Source: Acidobacteriota bacterium
GTDB taxonomy: Bacteria; Acidobacteriota; Thermoanaerobaculia; Gp7-AA8
Direction of reading: 5' to 3'
DNA length: 38,557 nt
NCBI GenBank assembly: GCA_025463165.1
Contig: JAOBAU010000350.1
Span: 1 to 38,557, forward strand
In this document: piece by piece, positions 25,736 through 33,145 of the stretch
How positions within the stretch are numbered: position 1 is the stretch's first letter
Layout of the letters: each line of letters begins with the position of its first letter
Translations under genes and position numbers: made by a program
Notes under the pieces: model-generated
What the model saw: the letters and a program-made list of their open reading frames with translations, nothing else
Databases searched by the model: none
What the model was told of the DNA's origin: nothing

Positions 25736-26417
25736 TCGTCCATTCCGCATCACGCCGCGTCTGATCTTCGGCCTCGGCATCCTCGTCGTCGGTCTGCTCT
25801 GGACTCTCGACAACCTCGGCATCGTCGACTCCGAAGCGATCACCCGCTGGTGGCCGGTCATCCTCGTGCTCGTCGGCGTCGTCCGGCTCATGGATCGCGG
25901 CGGCCGTTTCGGCTCGTTCGCGTTCATCGTCGTCGGCGTACTGCTGCTGCTCGATACCGCGAACATCATCAACTTCAATCCCGGCGATCTGATCCCGCTC
26001 GGAATCGCGGTGCTCGGCGGAAAGCTGGTCATCGATGCGCTCGATCGGCGCGCGAAGCGCGACACGACCACCGTCGATCCATCCGCCACCATCAGCGCGT
26101 TCGCGTTCATGGGCGGCGTGAAACGCCAGAGCAGCTCGATCACGTTTCGCGGCGGCGACGCCAGTGCGATCATGGGCGGCATCGAGCTCGATCTGCGCAA
26201 CGCCAAAATCGCCGACGGCGAGGAAGCGGTCATCGATGCGTTCGCATGGTGGGGCGGCGTCGAGATCGCGGTGCCGGAGAACTGGAGGGTGGTCGGGAAG
26301 GTCATGCCGCTCATGGGCGGATTCGAAGACAAGACGCGCGGCAACAGCAACGGAACCGGTCCGATCCTCATCGTCCGCGGCGTCGCGCTGATGGGAGCGG
26401 TCGAGGTGAAGAACTGA
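25722..26417 (+). CDS. LiaF-like membrane protein (envelope stress modulator)
   Basis: 231 residues. The N-terminal half holds four membrane segments (about 12-30, 40-56, 62-80 and 85-102), with WWPVILVLVGVVRL repeating the motif of the preceding protein. The C-terminal half (about 120-231) is a beta-helix-like domain with repeated MGG (FMGGVKR, IMGGIELDL, LMGGFED, LMGAVEV), typical of LiaF/DUF2154-type proteins. In Firmicutes, LiaF holds the LiaS kinase off until the cell wall is damaged. Here the partner kinase downstream is of the LytS type instead. The start follows GGAGGAG (25711-25717). The spacing to the next gene is one base. Confidence 0.85.
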   Translation: METVDRPFRITPRLIFGLGILVVGLLWTLDNLGIVDSEAITRWWPVILVLVGVVRLMDRGGRFGSFAFIVVGVLLLLDTANIINFNPGDLIPLGIAVLGGKLVIDALDRRAKRDTTTVDPSATISAFAFMGGVKRQSSSITFRGGDASAIMGGIELDLRNAKIADGEEAVIDAFAWWGGVEIAVPENWRVVGKVMPLMGGFEDKTRGNSNGTGPILIVRGVALMGAVEVKN

Positions 26418-26418
26418 C

Positions 26419-27462
26419 GTGATGCATCCCGTCCTTGCAGACCGGAAACGGCTCGCGCTCTATCTGCTCGCGTGGGGCTTCGTCGCCGTGCTCGTCGCGC
26501 TGCTCGCGATCGAGCCGGGCGGTACGGCCCTGCGCGACGCGATCCGGCTGACCGTTCCGCCGACGCTGCTCTATGCGTTCGTCTGCATGGCCGGCTGGTA
26601 TCAGGCGCGCGCGCTGCCGCTCCGCGCGTCGCGCGCCTGGGTGCTGCTCGTCACGTATCTGCTGACGTCACTCGGCGCGAGCGGCATCTGGCTGGCGATG
26701 TTCAAACTGTGGGCGCGGCTGCTCGATCTCACACGCGTCGTCGATGCCCACGCGCCGGTCTTCATCGTCGCCGGCGCGCTGCTCTATCTGCTGGCGATGG
26801 CGCTCCACTATCTGATCGTCGCGTTCGAGGAAGCGCGCCAGATCGAGACGCGAGAGATGGAAGTGAAAGTGCTGGCGCGCGAAGCGGAGCTGAAGGTGCT
26901 GAAGGCGCAGCTCGACCCGCACTTTCTGTTCAACAGTCTCAATTCGATCAGCTCGCTCTGCGGCTCGAATCCGGCCACCGCGCGAACGCTGACGACGCTG
27001 CTCGCCGAATATCTGCGCAAGAGTCTGCGCATCGGCAGCGCGCAATCGATCACGCTTTCCGAAGAGCTGGAGCTGACCTCGAGCTATCTCGCCATCGAAC
27101 GGATTCGTTTTGGCCCCCGGCTCGAAGTCGAACAGACGATCGATGAGAGCGTGCGCGGATTCGCGGTGCCGCCGCTGCTGCTGCAGCCGCTCGTCGAAAA
27201 CGCGGTGCGTCACGGCATCGGCCAGTTACTCGACGGCGGAGTCGTGCAGATCGATGCGCATCGCGACGGCACGCGCGTCCGGATCAGCGTCGAGAATCGC
27301 TGCGATCCCGATCGTCCGTCGCATCGTTCCTCACATCAGGGTGAAGGAATCGGACTGGCGAACACGCGGCGCCGCATCGCGACGTACTACGGCGACGACG
27401 CGCGGATCGAAGTCATCGATGAGCCGGCGCGCTTTCGCGTCGCATTCTCGCTGCCGGGATGA
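26419..27462 (+). CDS. LytS/YehU-type sensor histidine kinase
   Basis: 347 residues. Four membrane helices (about 12-32, 42-58, 74-95 and 110-135) and a short coiled linker lead to a His_kinase domain. LDPHFLFNSLNSISSL carries the phospho-accepting His. The N-box is LVENAVRHGIGQ and the G-box is GEGIGLANTRRRI. It should autophosphorylate in response to an envelope signal passed by the LiaF-like proteins and phosphorylate the LytTR regulator encoded next. GTG at 26419 or ATG at 26422 could start it. The stop overlaps the regulator's start (ATGA). Confidence 0.93.
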   Translation: MMHPVLADRKRLALYLLAWGFVAVLVALLAIEPGGTALRDAIRLTVPPTLLYAFVCMAGWYQARALPLRASRAWVLLVTYLLTSLGASGIWLAMFKLWARLLDLTRVVDAHAPVFIVAGALLYLLAMALHYLIVAFEEARQIETREMEVKVLAREAELKVLKAQLDPHFLFNSLNSISSLCGSNPATARTLTTLLAEYLRKSLRIGSAQSITLSEELELTSSYLAIERIRFGPRLEVEQTIDESVRGFAVPPLLLQPLVENAVRHGIGQLLDGGVVQIDAHRDGTRVRISVENRCDPDRPSHRSSHQGEGIGLANTRRRIATYYGDDARIEVIDEPARFRVAFSLPG

Positions 27463-28196
27463 ACGACATGGACACGATCAAAGTCGCCATCGTCGACGAT
27501 GAGCCGGCCGCGCGCGCGATCGTCGCAGAGCACCTCGCCGACTATCCGCAATTCGCGGTCGTCGCCGAATGTGCGAACGGCTACGAAGCGGTGAAGGCGT
27601 GCGCCGAACATCGCCCCGATCTGTTGTTCCTCGACATCCAGATGCCGAAGCTCGACGGCTTCGAAGTGCTCGAGTTGCTCGAGGTGAAACCGAAGGTCGT
27701 GTTCGTCACCGCGTATGACGAGCACGCCGTCCGCGCGTTTGAAGTGCATGCGCTCGATTACCTGCTCAAGCCGTTCACGGCCGCCCGTTTCGCGGAAGTG
27801 ATCGCGCACGTCGAGCAGATGGTGCGTCGCGCGGAGTCGCAGCCGATTGCGGCGCTCAACGGCGTGCGCCGGCCGCTGCAGCGGATCGCCTTCCGCGAAG
27901 GTGGCGCGATCGACGTCGTGCCGGTGCAGCGCATCGATTACATCGAAGCGCAGGACGATTACGTCCAGGTCTCCGCCGCGGGGCGCAAACGGACCAGGCA
28001 GCAGACGCTTGGCGAGCTCGCCACGCTGCTCGATCCGATGCGCTTCGTCCGCGTCCATCGGAGCTACATCGTCAATCTCGACAGCCTCGCGCGCGTCGAG
28101 CCGTACGGGAAGGACAGCCGCGTCGTCGTCCTCAAAGACGGGACGCGGATTCCCGTCAGCCGCGCCGGCTACGAGCGGTTGCGCGAGCTGCTCTGA
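27459..28196 (+). CDS. LytTR-family response regulator
   Basis: 245 residues. The receiver domain (about 6-120) has acidic pocket VDDE (12-15), phospho-accepting Asp59 in FLDIQMP, Thr84 and the DYLLKPF Lys at about 104. A LytTR DNA-binding domain (about 145-245) shows the EGGAIDVVPVQRIDYIEAQ, FVRVHRSYIVNL and VPVSRAGYERL patterns typical of AgrA/LytR regulators. It is translationally coupled to the upstream kinase. Its 3' end overlaps the convergent DoxX gene by 41 bases. Confidence 0.95.
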   Translation: MNDMDTIKVAIVDDEPAARAIVAEHLADYPQFAVVAECANGYEAVKACAEHRPDLLFLDIQMPKLDGFEVLELLEVKPKVVFVTAYDEHAVRAFEVHALDYLLKPFTAARFAEVIAHVEQMVRRAESQPIAALNGVRRPLQRIAFREGGAIDVVPVQRIDYIEAQDDYVQVSAAGRKRTRQQTLGELATLLDPMRFVRVHRSYIVNLDSLARVEPYGKDSRVVVLKDGTRIPVSRAGYERLRELL

Positions 28197-28578
28197 TCGC
28201 GTTGTCGATCGCCCACGCGCCCGGTCCCTGCGCCGAGAGATAGAAAAAGAAGAAGCAGAAGAACATCGCCGGCTCGCCGCCGTTCACGTTCGGCCAGAAG
28301 CCGTTCGGCGCGTGACCGATGAAGTAGGCGAACGCCATCAGTCCGCTCGACAGAAACGCGGCGGTGCGCGTGAAGAGACCGATGGCGATCAGGATGCCGC
28401 CGAAGAATTCGATCCCGCCCGCACCGTACGTGATGAACGGCGGCACGCCCGGAGGCATGCCGCCGAAGAAACCAAACATTTTCTGTGCGCCGTGAGCCGC
28501 AAAGAGGATTCCGAAGATGATTCGCGCGATCGCCAGAATGCGGGGCGCCTGCGCGGTGTATCGATCGACGACGTTCAT
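28156..28578 (-). CDS. DoxX family membrane protein
   Basis: 140 residues with four membrane helices. ARIIFGILFAAHGAQKMFGFFGG (first helix and the conserved glutamine/lysine turn), EFFGGILIAIGLFTRTAAF and the aromatic-rich AMFFCFFFFYLSAQGPGAWAID are the DoxX signature. Family members are linked to quinol/thiol redox processes and to resistance phenotypes, but the biochemical role is not settled. Its ATG overlaps the stop of the upstream AHSA1 gene (28575-28578), so it is the third gene of the ArsR-AHSA1-DoxX operon. Confidence 0.92.
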   Translation of the reverse strand: MNVVDRYTAQAPRILAIARIIFGILFAAHGAQKMFGFFGGMPPGVPPFITYGAGGIEFFGGILIAIGLFTRTAAFLSSGLMAFAYFIGHAPNGFWPNVNGGEPAMFFCFFFFYLSAQGPGAWAIDNAIRAARATARSRRG

Positions 28579-29507
28579 GATTTTCCTTCGCCGGCGAGAT
28601 ACGCATCGAGCTGATCGAACGTACCGCCGAAACCCTGGTGCATCGACTTGTGGCCGGCCTTGTACGTCTCGCGCTCTTCGTCAGTCGCGCCGACCGTCGA
28701 ACCGGTGAGCGTCAGCGTCGTCTTTCCGTCGTGCTCCTCGAACGTCACGATGTTGAGCATCTCCAGCGGCCACGCGTCTGCAAAAGGCGCGCGCGTGATG
28801 TTGCCTTCGGGATCGGAGAACGAATTGATGAAGACGAGCCGCTCCGGCGGTTTGATCTCGCCGTAAATGAAGCGTCCCCACATCTCCCCGCCGCCGGCCG
28901 CGACCATGCAGTAGTGAAAGATTCCGCCCGGCCGCAGATCGAGTTTCACCACGCGAATTTTGAAGCCGGTCGGTCCCCACCACTGCGCGAGCCGTTCCGG
29001 TTCCGTCCACGCTCGGAAGACAAGCTCGCGCGGCGCATCGAACACGCGCGTGATGACGAGCCGATCGGCGAGCTGTTCGTCGAGACGCGCCAGCGTCTGC
29101 TGCAGCCCTTCGACCGCGCCGAATTTTTCCGCAACCTGCGCGCGCAGCTCGGCGGTCTCGAAGACCATGCGCACGGTGACCTGCGTCTTCGCGCCGATCT
29201 CGTCGAACGTCACCGTCGCTTCGAAGAGCGGTCCGCTCACATGCGAGTAGGTCATGCGCGACGGACGATCGATCTCGCGATAGATGATCCTGTTCGTGTA
29301 GTCGGTGCCGTCCGGCCCGTGCATGATGAAGTTCCATTCGCCGCCCGGGCGAACGTCCATCGTATGGATCGTGTTCGTGAACCCGCGCGGTCCCCACCAG
29401 CGCCTGATGTGCTCCGGCTCGGTCCACATCCGAAACACGAGCTCGCGCGGCGCGTCAAATACGCGCGTCGACACGATCTCTCTATTGCTTTCGCTGCTTG
29501 CGTCCAT
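28575..29507 (-). CDS. Tandem SRPBCC/AHSA1-domain protein
   Basis: 310 residues made of two complete AHSA1-type START-fold domains. Domain 1 (about 8-145) starts STRVFDAPRELVFRMWTEPE and has RWWGPRGF. Domain 2 (about 150-305) starts ITRVFDAPRELVFRAWTEPE and has QWWGPTGF. The near-identical openings show an internal duplication. Single-domain relatives are usually about 150 residues and are often encoded beside ArsR regulators, as here. The cavity probably binds a small hydrophobic ligand; no catalytic residues can be named. AAGGAG precedes the ATG, inside the 3' end of the ArsR gene (26-base overlap). Confidence 0.92.
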   Translation of the reverse strand: MDASSESNREIVSTRVFDAPRELVFRMWTEPEHIRRWWGPRGFTNTIHTMDVRPGGEWNFIMHGPDGTDYTNRIIYREIDRPSRMTYSHVSGPLFEATVTFDEIGAKTQVTVRMVFETAELRAQVAEKFGAVEGLQQTLARLDEQLADRLVITRVFDAPRELVFRAWTEPERLAQWWGPTGFKIRVVKLDLRPGGIFHYCMVAAGGGEMWGRFIYGEIKPPERLVFINSFSDPEGNITRAPFADAWPLEMLNIVTFEEHDGKTTLTLTGSTVGATDEERETYKAGHKSMHQGFGGTFDQLDAYLAGEGKS

Positions 29508-29835
29508 GCTTCTTCTCCTTCTTTTTCAATTCACGCAGATATGCGTCCAGCCGATCGAAGCTCTGTTCCCAGAACTCGCGGTAGTGCTCGATCCAGTCGG
29601 CGACCTCTTTGAGCGGGCCGGGCTCGAGATGGCACGGCCGCCACTGCGCCTCGCGGCTGCGGGCGATGAGTCCCGCGCGCTCGAGGACTTTCAGATGTTT
29701 CGAGATGGCCGGCATGCTCATGTCGAACGGCTCGGCCAGCGCCGTCACCGAAGCCTCGCCGCCGGTGAGCCGGGCGAGGATGGCGCGCCGCGTCGGGTCG
29801 GCCAGTGCTGCGAAAGTGGCGCTCAGTTGATCCAT
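29482..29835 (-). CDS. ArsR-family transcriptional regulator
   Basis: 117 residues from the ATG at 29835. A winged helix-turn-helix shows FAALADPTRRAILARL, then the recognition helix region DMSMPAISKHLKVLERAGLI. The metal-binding CXC of classical ArsR proteins is absent, so it belongs to the non-metal subgroup that pairs with SRPBCC proteins. A lysine-rich tail (KKKEKKHGRKQ) ends the protein. It is the first gene of the operon and probably autoregulates it from the direct repeats just upstream. A TTG at 29847 is a weaker alternative start. Confidence 0.93.
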   Translation of the reverse strand: MDQLSATFAALADPTRRAILARLTGGEASVTALAEPFDMSMPAISKHLKVLERAGLIARSREAQWRPCHLEPGPLKEVADWIEHYREFWEQSFDRLDAYLRELKKKEKKHGRKQRKQ

Positions 29836-29847
29836 CGTCGTATTCAA

Positions 29848-29879
29848 CCTGTCAGTTAAATATCCTGTTGGTTAAATAC
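29848..29879 (-). promoter_or_regulatory. Tandem 16-bp direct repeats upstream of arsR (candidate operator/promoter)
   Basis: CCTGTCAGTTAAATAT (29848-29863) and CCTGTTGGTTAAATAC (29864-29879) are adjacent direct repeats matching at 13 of 16 bases. They form an AT-rich island in GC-rich surroundings, 13 bases upstream of the regulator's ATG. They are plausible binding sites for the ArsR protein and overlap the expected promoter position. Confidence 0.55.
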
Positions 29880-29911
29880 AGCGTTTCGATTTCGCTGTCA
29901 AGATTTGCCTG

Positions 29912-30019
29912 GCCCCTCACCCGGCCTTCGGCCACCCTCTCCCGCAGGGAGAGGGATCGCGCCGCCGTTCAATCCTTCTCCCTCCGGGAGAAGGTGCCGC
30001 GAAGCGGCGGATGAGGGGC
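29912..30019. repeat. REP-like palindromic element, copy 3 (inside-out arrangement)
   Basis: The same two units as copies 1 and 2, but joined at their other ends. Inverted unit A (29912-29957) is GCCCCTCACCC, GGCC-TTC-GGCC, CCCTCTCCC-GCA-GGGAGAGGG. Unit B (29972-30019) is CCTTCTCCC-TCC-GGGAGAAGG, GCCGC-GAA-GCGGC, then GAGGGGC. Here the ATCC ends face inward across a 14-base spacer, whereas in the other copies the GAGGGGC ends do. It lies between the arsR promoter and the 3' end of the glycosyltransferase gene. Confidence 0.9.
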
Positions 30020-30030
30020 CTGGCGATTCG

Positions 30031-31194
30031 CTACACCACTCGCAACAGCGCGTCCGCCAGCGACCGCGCCGGATCCTCGGGCACCATCGTCCGAATCCGT
30101 TCCGCCGCCTGCTGGCCGATGGCGCGCCATTCCGCGCGACGCTGCCACGCGCGCTCCAGCGCCTCATCAAGCGCATCCTCGGTCGCCGCGGCAGCGAGAA
30201 ATCCGGTGACGTCGTTCTCGACGATCTCGGCATTCCCGGCAACGTTCGTGACGATCGGCACCCGTCCGCTCAGCATCGCCTCAACGAGCACGAGCGGCAG
30301 ACCTTCGCAACGCGTCGGCAGCACCAGTCCGTGATGATCGTTCCAGATCGCCGCGACGTCGCGCACGAATCCGCCGAACGTCACGCTCGTCAGTCCGAGG
30401 TGCCGCGCCATGTCCTCGAGTCCCGCGCGATGCGGACCGCTGCCGTAAAACGTGACTGACAGCGGCCGCTCGCGCCAGCGATCGCGCGCCAGCACGCGCA
30501 GCAAAAGATCCTGTCCCTTCTCCATCGGATACAAACGTCCGATGCAGGCGAGCCGGATTCCGTTTTGCTCGTCCGGCCAGTCGTCGCGGAGTTCCCACGG
30601 CACGAGAAACGGATTGCGCACCACGCTCGCATGCGGCAAACGAAATCCCATCTGCTCTTCGGTGAGCCGCAGGTTGTGCTCCGAAACGAAGTAGCAGGCG
30701 CGCGCCGATCGATAGACGCCGCGCAGCCGCTTGAGCCGCCGGTCGGTCGGCCAGTACATCTCCGACGCTTTCTGCGAGATCAGCACGTACGGCAGTTTCA
30801 GCCGGCGACAAACGTCCGCGAGCAGCCAGCCATCCTGATTGCCGCCCTGTGAGATCACGACGAGATCGGGACGCCGCGAGAAGTGGAAGCCGAGCTGCAG
30901 CCGCGCCGCTTCATGGATGAACGTGAACGGCCACATCAGAATCGCGATGAGCGAGAAGAGCTGGCGCGGGATGAATGGGAATCGCGTGAGATCGCGAACT
31001 CTGCCGCCGAGCGCGCGCAAACGCTGAATGCGCGGTTCTTTCGATTCGACGTAGCTCTTCAGCGCGGTGACGTGATGTCCGTCCGACGCGAGCTCGGCGG
31101 CGGTAGCGCTCCAGAGCTCTTCGCTGCCGCCCCAGGTTCGGTTGCCGCTGACGAAAACGAATCGGAGAGGCCGCGCGTGAGGGTCGGATTTCAT
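30031..31194 (-). CDS. Glycosyltransferase family 4
   Basis: 387 residues, a GT-B fold retaining glycosyltransferase. The N-domain starts LRFVFVSGNRTWGGSEELW, with the family GGSE loop for acceptor and nucleotide binding. The C-domain carries IRLACIGRLYPMEKGQDLLL and the EX7E-type element CEGLPLVLVEAMLSGRVPIV followed by GNAEIVENDVTGFL. It should add a sugar from an NDP-sugar to a glycan or lipid acceptor at the cytosolic membrane face. A hydrophobic stretch (about 76-95) may peripherally anchor it. The start is taken at 31194; in-frame starts at 31236 and 31287 exist and no strong ribosome-binding site decides. It is divergent from the UbiA-type gene, whose frame overlaps this start region. 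Confidence 0.9.
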   Translation of the reverse strand: MKSDPHARPLRFVFVSGNRTWGGSEELWSATAAELASDGHHVTALKSYVESKEPRIQRLRALGGRVRDLTRFPFIPRQLFSLIAILMWPFTFIHEAARLQLGFHFSRRPDLVVISQGGNQDGWLLADVCRRLKLPYVLISQKASEMYWPTDRRLKRLRGVYRSARACYFVSEHNLRLTEEQMGFRLPHASVVRNPFLVPWELRDDWPDEQNGIRLACIGRLYPMEKGQDLLLRVLARDRWRERPLSVTFYGSGPHRAGLEDMARHLGLTSVTFGGFVRDVAAIWNDHHGLVLPTRCEGLPLVLVEAMLSGRVPIVTNVAGNAEIVENDVTGFLAAAATEDALDEALERAWQRRAEWRAIGQQAAERIRTMVPEDPARSLADALLRVV

Positions 31195-31260
31195 GGAGTA
31201 ACGGCGGAAGGCGGCGCAGTATATCCTCGACTTCATTTGCGCGGACAGCTCAGAGAAGTC

Positions 31261-32241
31261 GTGCGCGCCGGCGAATGGTGGGAGCACAAGCTCGTCCCGA
31301 TCTTCGCCGCGTTCTATGCGACAGCGATCGTGCTCGACGTCCCGATCAGCGCGATGTGGCGCGCCGCGCTGACGATCCTCCTCTCGCTGATTCCGGGCGC
31401 CGCGTACGTCAGCGTCATCAACGACCTGACGGATCGCGATGACGATCTCGCCGCCGGAAAAACGAATCGGACAATCGGACGTTCACGGGTAACGATTGCG
31501 CTGCTGATTGCAGCAACGGTCGCGGCCGGAGTCGTCTTCGCCTGGCTCTGGCGCAACGACGCGCTGCTGCTCAGCTGTTACCTCGCCGCGTGGCTGGCGT
31601 TCTCGCTCTATTCACTGCCGCCGTTCCGTTTCAAATGCCGCGGACTCGCCGGCGTGCTGTGCGACGCCAGCGGCGCGCATCTTTTCCCGACGCTCGTCGC
31701 CGTGATCCTCGCCTTTCGCGCCGCCGGGCGCGGCATCAGCATTCCGTGGATCGTCAGCGTCGGCGTCTGGGCGTTCGCCTATGGCTTGCGCGGAATCCTC
31801 TGGCATCAGCTGACCGACGTCGACAACGATCGCAGCGCCGGCGTCCGCACGTTCGCGCAACGTCACCCGCCGCACGTCGCCGCCCGACTCGGCACCTTCG
31901 TCGCCTTTCCGCTGGAGCTGATCGCGTTCGGCGCGATGCTCTGGCGACTGCAGAGCGCGTGGCCGCTGCTGTTTCTCGCGATCTACGCGTTCATGTCGGC
32001 GCGGCGCATGCGCAACTGGAAGATGGCGGCGGCGATCGTCGCGCCGAAGCCGCATTTCTTCATCGTGCTGCACGAGTACTACAACGTGCTCTTCCCGATC
32101 TCGCTGCTGATCGCATCGGCGATTCGCTTTCCGATCGACGGCGTGGCGCTGCTCGCGCATCTGCTGCTTTTTCCGGCGCGCGCGACGCAGTCCGCGATCG
32201 ATTTCTGGAAGCTGCTGCCGCGGCTGCGTTATCAGAGATAG
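31261..32241 (+). CDS. UbiA-family membrane prenyltransferase
   Basis: 326 residues from GTG 31261. Eight to nine membrane helices hold both Asp-rich motifs of active UbiA enzymes: NDLTDRDDD on the second helix-loop (about residue 59) and DVDNDRSAG on the sixth (about 185-193). These bind Mg2+ and the prenyl diphosphate. UbiA enzymes attach an isoprenoid to an aromatic or sugar-phosphate acceptor. The acceptor here is unknown; ubiquinone or menaquinone genes are not adjacent. The start is uncertain: GTG 31177, TTG 31237 and GTG 31261 are all in frame, and the first would overlap the divergent glycosyltransferase gene. The 3' end overlaps the sulfotransferase gene by 10 bases. Confidence 0.88.
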   Translation: MRAGEWWEHKLVPIFAAFYATAIVLDVPISAMWRAALTILLSLIPGAAYVSVINDLTDRDDDLAAGKTNRTIGRSRVTIALLIAATVAAGVVFAWLWRNDALLLSCYLAAWLAFSLYSLPPFRFKCRGLAGVLCDASGAHLFPTLVAVILAFRAAGRGISIPWIVSVGVWAFAYGLRGILWHQLTDVDNDRSAGVRTFAQRHPPHVAARLGTFVAFPLELIAFGAMLWRLQSAWPLLFLAIYAFMSARRMRNWKMAAAIVAPKPHFFIVLHEYYNVLFPISLLIASAIRFPIDGVALLAHLLLFPARATQSAIDFWKLLPRLRYQR

Positions 32242-33113
32242 TCGGCCGCGTACGGCGCATACAACGGCTCGCCGCGCAGACAGCCGGCGCGTCCGCGATA
32301 GGCATCGATGAGCGTCGATGGGAGATCGGAAAGAGTCACCGGATCGCCCGGCCGCAGACGCTGCAACAGACGGATCGGCAGGCGCAGACGATTGCTGAAT
32401 ACAGCGCGTGCATACGCTCGTCCGATGCGGCCATCGCCGAAACGTCCGGCGAAACGCGAGAGTCGCGGATACCAGTAAAGCTCGACGGGCGAAAGCGCCG
32501 CGTTGATTCGCTCGCTCGGGACCGTGAAACGTTCGAGCCCGAGTCGGGTTTCGAGGGCGGCGGTGAACGCGTTCGAATCGTCGCGCAGCAGTTCGTACGG
32601 CAACGCGATCACGTCATCGAATCGTTTTCGATAGAGCTCGAGCAGCCGGCAGTAATCCCAGCCGTCGCGGCGTTCGCGCACCGCCGTCTCGAGCCGCGCG
32701 CAGAACTCCTCGAACGTCTGCGTGATCCCGCGCCGTACCGTTTGCGAATACATCGACGGAATCGCGGAGCGGAATCCGCGCGTGACGACGAGCACCTTCG
32801 CGTTCGGGAAGAGATCGGCGAGCAGCTCGCACGCGGCGGCCTGCGCCTCTTCCATCGGCACGGCCGGCTCATCGCGGAAGCGCGCGCTCGTTTCACCGAA
32901 CGATGCGATCGGCGTCGCAAGGCCTTCGCTGCTCGTGACGCGATATCGAATGCGCGACCGCGGCTCGGCGGCATCGCGCACGAGTCGATAGACGTCGGGA
33001 TATCCGGCCACTCCGCCGTGCGCGTACGAGAGCTGCGGATGACCGGCGAACCAGCGGCGCAGAAAGTTCGAGCCGGTTTTCGGATAGCCGATATGGATGA
33101 GATGGCCGGTCAT
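32232..33113 (-). CDS. Sulfotransferase family protein
   Basis: 293 residues. HIGYPKTGSNFLRRWF (about 7-22) is the 5'-phosphosulfate loop that binds PAPS. KVLVVTRGFRSAIPSMYSQ (about 105-123) is the 3'-phosphate motif with its Arg and Ser. It should transfer sulfate from PAPS to a hydroxyl or amine of a small molecule or glycan. It is cytosolic, as no signal is seen. It sits between a prenyltransferase and a small-molecule-type methyltransferase, pointing to tailoring of a natural product or glycolipid. It runs convergent to the UbiA gene (10-base overlap) and divergent from the methyltransferase, with 32 bases between starts. Confidence 0.88.
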   Translation of the reverse strand: MTGHLIHIGYPKTGSNFLRRWFAGHPQLSYAHGGVAGYPDVYRLVRDAAEPRSRIRYRVTSSEGLATPIASFGETSARFRDEPAVPMEEAQAAACELLADLFPNAKVLVVTRGFRSAIPSMYSQTVRRGITQTFEEFCARLETAVRERRDGWDYCRLLELYRKRFDDVIALPYELLRDDSNAFTAALETRLGLERFTVPSERINAALSPVELYWYPRLSRFAGRFGDGRIGRAYARAVFSNRLRLPIRLLQRLRPGDPVTLSDLPSTLIDAYRGRAGCLRGEPLYAPYAADYL

Positions 33114-33145
33114 GAATGCTTCTTCGTCGAGCGCGAAAAGGTAGC

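Noticed and set aside
16480-30019. CRISPR array or insertion-sequence ends as the explanation of the repeats
   Set aside because: Copies are kilobases apart, each is internally palindromic, there are no regular spacers, and no transposase gene lies between them.
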